From the IMG/VR virus record IMGVR_UViG_3300020159_000958, positions 1-41,356 of that record: DNA of 41,356 bases. One strand, written 5' to 3'. How positions within the stretch are numbered: position 1 is the stretch's first letter; every line of letters begins with the position of its first letter. The position numbers and the translations under genes were made by a program. Source of the stretch: a virus. The notes beneath the pieces were generated by a model that saw only the letters and a program-made list of their open reading frames with translations, searched no databases and was not told where the DNA came from. Of the stretch, positions 37,364-41,356 are shown one piece after another.

Positions 37364-39111
37364 GTTTGGTCTGCCTTAGCCAATCCTAAGTTTTTAAATA
37401 AAATATCGCTGCCACAGGGTGCAACTTCATCGTAAACTATCTTTTGTCCAACTGGGAATAAAACGCCAAAACGTTCAAGAGTAATCGTAATTTCTAGTTT
37501 TACTCTAAATTTGTCTTCTTCAAATGGTCGTGGACTAATTGCAGCAGGAAGGTTCATGTCCCAGTTTGATTGTTCCATCGCAGAGATGCCAAAAATATCA
37601 GTGTCATTATCGCCAATAATATGGTCTATATTAGCTGTACTATCAAGTTTAGCTACTGGTGGAATGCCTTCGTATATTTTACCTGAGCCTGTAGCAATAG
37701 TTAACGGGGCGTCAGCGGTTCCCCATTGCTCAAACCCAACAGGGTATCCTTTAGTTAAGGTTCCCCCAGAAGCAGAAGTTCTAGTTGGTTGTCTTGAGTT
37801 ACTTGCTCCGGCTACATAAGAATCCCAATATATTGAAATTGTTCCTGTCCAACTAAAAGATGGTTCACCTCCGCCATTTTTTCCCAAGGTATCTATTCTG
37901 TATTTAGAACCTGCTTTACTTAAGCGTAACGTAAAGTTAAAATTTTGTTGAGGATCTGGTTTTAGTATGTAATTCAACAAATCTTTCCCACCTTTGTGGT
38001 GAGACACGGATGAGTACAAAGATTTAACACCATCCAACGTTGCTTTTTCTACGGCTATCTCATCTGATGTTCGTGTTCTTTCATCTGGACCATTTTCATT
38101 TTCATCAGATGGCAAAGGAGCAGTAAGTATTGTTGTTTTTTTTGCAAAACCAATGTACAGAGCTTGGACACTTAATTCTACAGTTGCTTGAGTAGGGATA
38201 AAGTCTTTAGAAAATTTGTGAAAGTTCACAGCGCTTTGTAACACAAAACCTTCAACCATCATATTATTTGAAAGAACAATACGAACTGGAGTTGGAACTA
38301 AGAACGCTTGGTTTCCTAAATTAGGATTATCTCCACCTTTTCCTGTCCAAAAATCAACAGCGGCTTGATCAAATTCTCTTTTGTCTTGAGCATCCAATTG
38401 TCTATCGGTTAGAGTTGCTCCAGGAACAGCAGCGCCTTCTTTATCTGCTTCTGCTTTTGCTGCTTTTGCCGCATCCTCAGCAATTCTCTTAATAATATTT
38501 ACGGTTTCGCTATTAATACCTTGTCCTATTACTGCATCCAAAACCATAATATCAACAAGAACTCCAATTTTAGTTACCCAACTTGGGTTAAACGCTTCTG
38601 TACCATACAAAGAATCTTTGTTATCATCAATTGTTGGGGACGGTCTTGGGCTAATAACTGAACGTAAATTTCCGTTACCCGTTAAATATTTACCGCCAGC
38701 AACCTCTGCTTCCCGGTTAAACAAAAGTTTAATGCTAAAAGTTGATTGTCCAGGAATAGGTATAGTTAATTGTCCAGGATCTTGATTAAAAAAGTATTGG
38801 GTGTCATAGCTATTACCGGAAACATTGCGCACCACAGTTTCGGGTTGAAATTGAAAACTACATTTTCTGTTACTAATGCTTGAAGCATCTAAACCCATGT
38901 TTTTATAAAACTCAGTTAATCTACGAATATACCCACGCAGTGGTTTGTACTTTCCATTTAACGTTCCCAAATCGTGGGTTGTTACCCCCGGCCAAATAAA
39001 GGGGGGATTATCCCCGTTAGTAGTTAAGTTAGGTCTAGATAAGTTGTCAGGTGTTATTTTTATTTTTGAGTTATATGTATCTTTAGAATCGCTAAATAGA
39101 TTTTGTGGCAT
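37360..39111 (-). CDS. Large tail/baseplate structural protein (583 aa)
   Basis: Starts at a TAATG junction. Residues about 75-130 (RKCSFQFQPETVVRNVSGN...QSTFSIKLLFNREAEV) resemble the CIS-tube-type/LysM-associated tail domains, as in contractile injection systems; a helical insert (about 200-260, KRIAEDAAKAAKAEADKEGA) and a second beta domain follow. Lies between the cell-wall-hydrolase protein and the LysM protein. Exact role not recognised. Confidence 0.65.
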   Translation of the reverse strand: MPQNLFSDSKDTYNSKIKITPDNLSRPNLTTNGDNPPFIWPGVTTHDLGTLNGKYKPLRGYIRRLTEFYKNMGLDASSISNRKCSFQFQPETVVRNVSGNSYDTQYFFNQDPGQLTIPIPGQSTFSIKLLFNREAEVAGGKYLTGNGNLRSVISPRPSPTIDDNKDSLYGTEAFNPSWVTKIGVLVDIMVLDAVIGQGINSETVNIIKRIAEDAAKAAKAEADKEGAAVPGATLTDRQLDAQDKREFDQAAVDFWTGKGGDNPNLGNQAFLVPTPVRIVLSNNMMVEGFVLQSAVNFHKFSKDFIPTQATVELSVQALYIGFAKKTTILTAPLPSDENENGPDERTRTSDEIAVEKATLDGVKSLYSSVSHHKGGKDLLNYILKPDPQQNFNFTLRLSKAGSKYRIDTLGKNGGGEPSFSWTGTISIYWDSYVAGASNSRQPTRTSASGGTLTKGYPVGFEQWGTADAPLTIATGSGKIYEGIPPVAKLDSTANIDHIIGDNDTDIFGISAMEQSNWDMNLPAAISPRPFEEDKFRVKLEITITLERFGVLFPVGQKIVYDEVAPCGSDILFKNLGLAKADQT

Positions 39112-41356
39112 TAGTTTGTCCTCAACAATTCTCGTTTAAGATCATTATCCAGTAATCGGGCTATTTCTTCAGCCATACGTCTTGCGTCTGCCGGGTTGTT
39201 TCCAGTGGAGGTTACATATATGTTCGGAGCAATTGTAACACTAGTACTTCCTGCAACTTGTACGTTTGTAGAACCCCGCGTTGGTTCGTTAGAGACAGGG
39301 TCACCAGTAGCAGCAAACATTCCTGGAAGTTCTCCACCAAAATTCCAAGTGTTTCTTTCTGGAAATATTCCAACACCTTCTTTTGTTCCTTTTGCTTCCA
39401 TCGTTGTTCCATCGCCAAGGCTGATGGCAACGTGGTGTGCTGGGGCATCTCCGTCTTTTCTAAACAACAACGCTCCCTTTTTCTTTTTAGCATCTTCTGG
39501 AGATAGCGCTCCGCCAGTCTTTTCGGTGTAACTTAAAAGACCGTCAGCGTTTGTGTTTCCAAATCCAGGAGCTTCATAACCAGATTGTTTAGCTGCCCAA
39601 ACAACAAGACCGCTGCAATCAAATCTATCAGGATCTGGATTTGATAAATCCCTAGCTGTGCCGTACTCGTAAGTATCTCCTTGCGCTTTTAGTGCTTGAT
39701 TTACAAACGCTTCCGCTTTGTTTGTTGCGACAGTTTCTAGTTTTGATATACCTGGAGTAGTTCCACTGCTGGGAGTTGGTGAGTTGGTTGCACCCAACGT
39801 TGATTGGGTTCCGGCAACTCCTGCTCCGCCTGCAACGCCATCATCAAGTAACGACTTTAAATTAGTTGTTTTAATTTGTTCTGCAACACTTGTAGTGCCA
39901 GCGCTTTGAACACTGTTTAACCCTGCTTGGTATTCCGCTCTAGTTCTTGGAAGTTCAGCGGGCTGTACGTGCCATGGTTCTCCGTGCGAACCACCAAAAG
40001 ATTTTAACCCATATTTTGCTGCGTTCTTTTCTACCCAATCCAAATCACCACTTAGGTCAGCGGCAAGACCCAATTCGTGCATTGATGTTCCCGGAGGAGC
40101 AACTGGTGCTCCGCTAACGTGTCGGTACCGTTTTCCGTTCCAAGATACATCTCCGTCTTCTGATTCTGTATAACGAGAAAGGAATAAAGATTTTTGGTCT
40201 GCTTCTGAACGATAGCCATCTGCCAATCCAACCTTTGGATTGTCCTCAAACATTTTTAACAATCTGTTTTTAAACGATGCATTTAACGGAGAAAACTCTG
40301 GTGAATTAACAAGGTCAGCTAAAGGTATTTGACCGTTCTTAAGTGGAATAGTTGCACCTTTTGTTTTGCCTCCAGTAACTGGGTCACCCAACAGTGAGGC
40401 GCCAAGCGCAGCCAATGGGATACCGCCAAAACCAAAAAAAGGAGAAGCAGCTATGAGTGCTGCCCCTCCAAGTTTTCGTCCAATACTTCCTCGTGAGGAA
40501 ATGTTTGCTCCTACAAGTCCTTTTAATTTTTCTTCTAAAGCCCCTAAAGCCTTAGTAACATTTTGTGTATTTTTTTCAAATTGAGCCATATTGTCTGCTT
40601 GTGATTTGTAAAAATTCTCATCACGATTTTCTTTAACACGCGCTGTTTCTTCGGCCTGCGTTGCAACGTTCTTTTCAATACCCATGATTTGACGATCTGA
40701 TTTTTTAGATGGATCGTACATTGTTGTTTTGCCAGTTTTCTTTTGGTACTGAACATTGGAATTTGCGTAATCCAATACCTGGTCAATCATGTCTTCTGGT
40801 ACACCAGATGCCATTAACATAGCCCTAGTGTTAGACCCTGCTTGACGAGCACCAGCGAGTCTTCCCTCGTTCGTTAACCCAGTTCTTTGGACAATTTGTT
40901 GCATGACTTTATCCATGGATTTTTGTTTACCACCAAGGCCATACATACCAGTGCCCAACATCATTGTCAATCTGTTGTTAGCGGCAGGTCCTGCAAGAGT
41001 AGCGGCTTGTTGTGCAAATTGTTCTGTTGAAATAGAATAACCAGAAAGCGCACGCATACCGGCAATACCAGCAGCATTTCCTTGAGCACTTAAACCTGTT
41101 TGTGCTTGCATAGAAAGTAAAGTACTAATGCCACCATAACCAAGGCGTTGTCCAGTCATGTCTTGGCGCATACCCATGTATTGCATTTGTGATATGCCTT
41201 GCTGTTGCTGGTAGTAAACGCCTAACTTGTCAGCCGATATAGAACGGTCATAATTGTTGTCCATTCTTTGATTCATTGCATTAATGGTCATTGCCACATA
41301 CTGTGCCCCTTGTGCTGCAATAGCGCCACCTCTTCCGCCTCCACCTCCACTCTTAG
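39111..41356 (-). CDS. Tail tip/tape-measure C-terminus with M15 peptidase and NlpC/P60 domains (5' end outside window)
   Basis: The frame is open to the window edge (a Gly-rich stretch precedes codon 41297), so at least 748 residues are seen, the C-terminal part. Counting from the GTG at 41297, an M15 (VanY-type) peptidase has GYRSEADQ (about 360), HELGLAADL (about 405) and EPWH (about 440); an NlpC/P60 Cys peptidase has DCSGL (about 557) and HHVAI (about 620). The first 300 residues are Met/Gln-rich and helical. Both cut peptide cross-links, so it is likely a tail-borne lysin used for entry, fused to or following the tape measure. Confidence 0.8.
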   Translation of the reverse strand, partial: KSGGGGGRGGAIAAQGAQYVAMTINAMNQRMDNNYDRSISADKLGVYYQQQQGISQMQYMGMRQDMTGQRLGYGGISTLLSMQAQTGLSAQGNAAGIAGMRALSGYSISTEQFAQQAATLAGPAANNRLTMMLGTGMYGLGGKQKSMDKVMQQIVQRTGLTNEGRLAGARQAGSNTRAMLMASGVPEDMIDQVLDYANSNVQYQKKTGKTTMYDPSKKSDRQIMGIEKNVATQAEETARVKENRDENFYKSQADNMAQFEKNTQNVTKALGALEEKLKGLVGANISSRGSIGRKLGGAALIAASPFFGFGGIPLAALGASLLGDPVTGGKTKGATIPLKNGQIPLADLVNSPEFSPLNASFKNRLLKMFEDNPKVGLADGYRSEADQKSLFLSRYTESEDGDVSWNGKRYRHVSGAPVAPPGTSMHELGLAADLSGDLDWVEKNAAKYGLKSFGGSHGEPWHVQPAELPRTRAEYQAGLNSVQSAGTTSVAEQIKTTNLKSLLDDGVAGGAGVAGTQSTLGATNSPTPSSGTTPGISKLETVATNKAEAFVNQALKAQGDTYEYGTARDLSNPDPDRFDCSGLVVWAAKQSGYEAPGFGNTNADGLLSYTEKTGGALSPEDAKKKKGALLFRKDGDAPAHHVAISLGDGTTMEAKGTKEGVGIFPERNTWNFGGELPGMFAATGDPVSNEPTRGSTNVQVAGSTSVTIAPNIYVTSTGNNPADARRMAEEIARLLDNDLKRELLRTN

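Noticed and set aside
1-41356. tRNA genes, integrase or attachment site
   Set aside because: I saw no cloverleaf, no recombinase with tyrosine or serine motifs, and no candidate att repeat. Absence by eye is not proof.

Overview
The window is a 41 kb piece of a tailed-bacteriophage genome. Every gene I can support lies on the minus strand, so transcription runs from high to low coordinates. Genes are tightly packed, mostly with ATGA or TAATG overlaps and Shine-Dalgarno-led starts. Two WhiB-family proteins point to an actinobacterial host, because WhiB is essentially confined to Actinobacteria and their phages. The DNA looks AT-rich (roughly 40% GC by eye), which would fit a low-GC freshwater or marine actinobacterium better than Mycobacterium or Streptomyces; the host is an inference. 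The baseplate set (LysM protein, gpD-like hub, spike OB-fold, gp25-like, gpJ-like, gpI-like) indicates a contractile-tailed (myovirus-type) virion. I see no integrase, tRNA gene, CRISPR array or insertion sequence, and no capsid, portal or terminase gene, which must lie outside the window.

Layout in transcription order. (1) 41356-31563: tail and baseplate operon. It starts with the C-terminal part of a large protein carrying M15 peptidase and NlpC/P60 domains, continues through the baseplate genes, and ends in a small membrane protein that may be a holin. (2) 31553-30927: one unknown gene, then a 143-nt structured intergenic stretch. (3) 30783-16976: replication and recombination. A helix-turn-helix initiator-like gene contains four iterons followed by a purine-rich AT tract, a lambda-O-like candidate origin. 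It is followed by a DnaC-like loader, DnaB-like helicase, CHC2/Toprim primase, SNF2-type helicase, MerR-like protein, a single-strand-binding-type protein, family A DNA polymerase, RecA-like recombinase and three PD-(D/E)XK-type nucleases.

(4) 16930-10026: a SpoVS/Alba-like protein, then about eighteen small, low-complexity, hydrophilic proteins of unknown role. Among them are a collagen-like/repeat protein, a 27-residue segment shared by two proteins, and a 15-residue N-terminal tag carried by three consecutive genes. (5) 10003-7564: three linked genes, one resembling the TGT/DpdA DNA-modification fold and one HAD-like. (6) 7506-5246: nucleotide-metabolism-like genes, a WhiB with a Cys-rich tail, a terminator, a secreted or anchored lytic transglycosylase-like lysin, and a zinc-ribbon microprotein. 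(7) 5213-1: small early-type genes including a second WhiB and a 27-residue membrane peptide, driven by recurrent promoters of the form TTGnnA-17-TAATGT, and interrupted by a terminator at 411-462.

The replication genes form a nearly self-sufficient replisome (initiator, loader, helicase, primase, polymerase, SSB, recombinase), while RNA polymerase is presumably the host's, redirected by the WhiB proteins and MerR-like factor. Names are given by family resemblance read from the translations; no database search was run.
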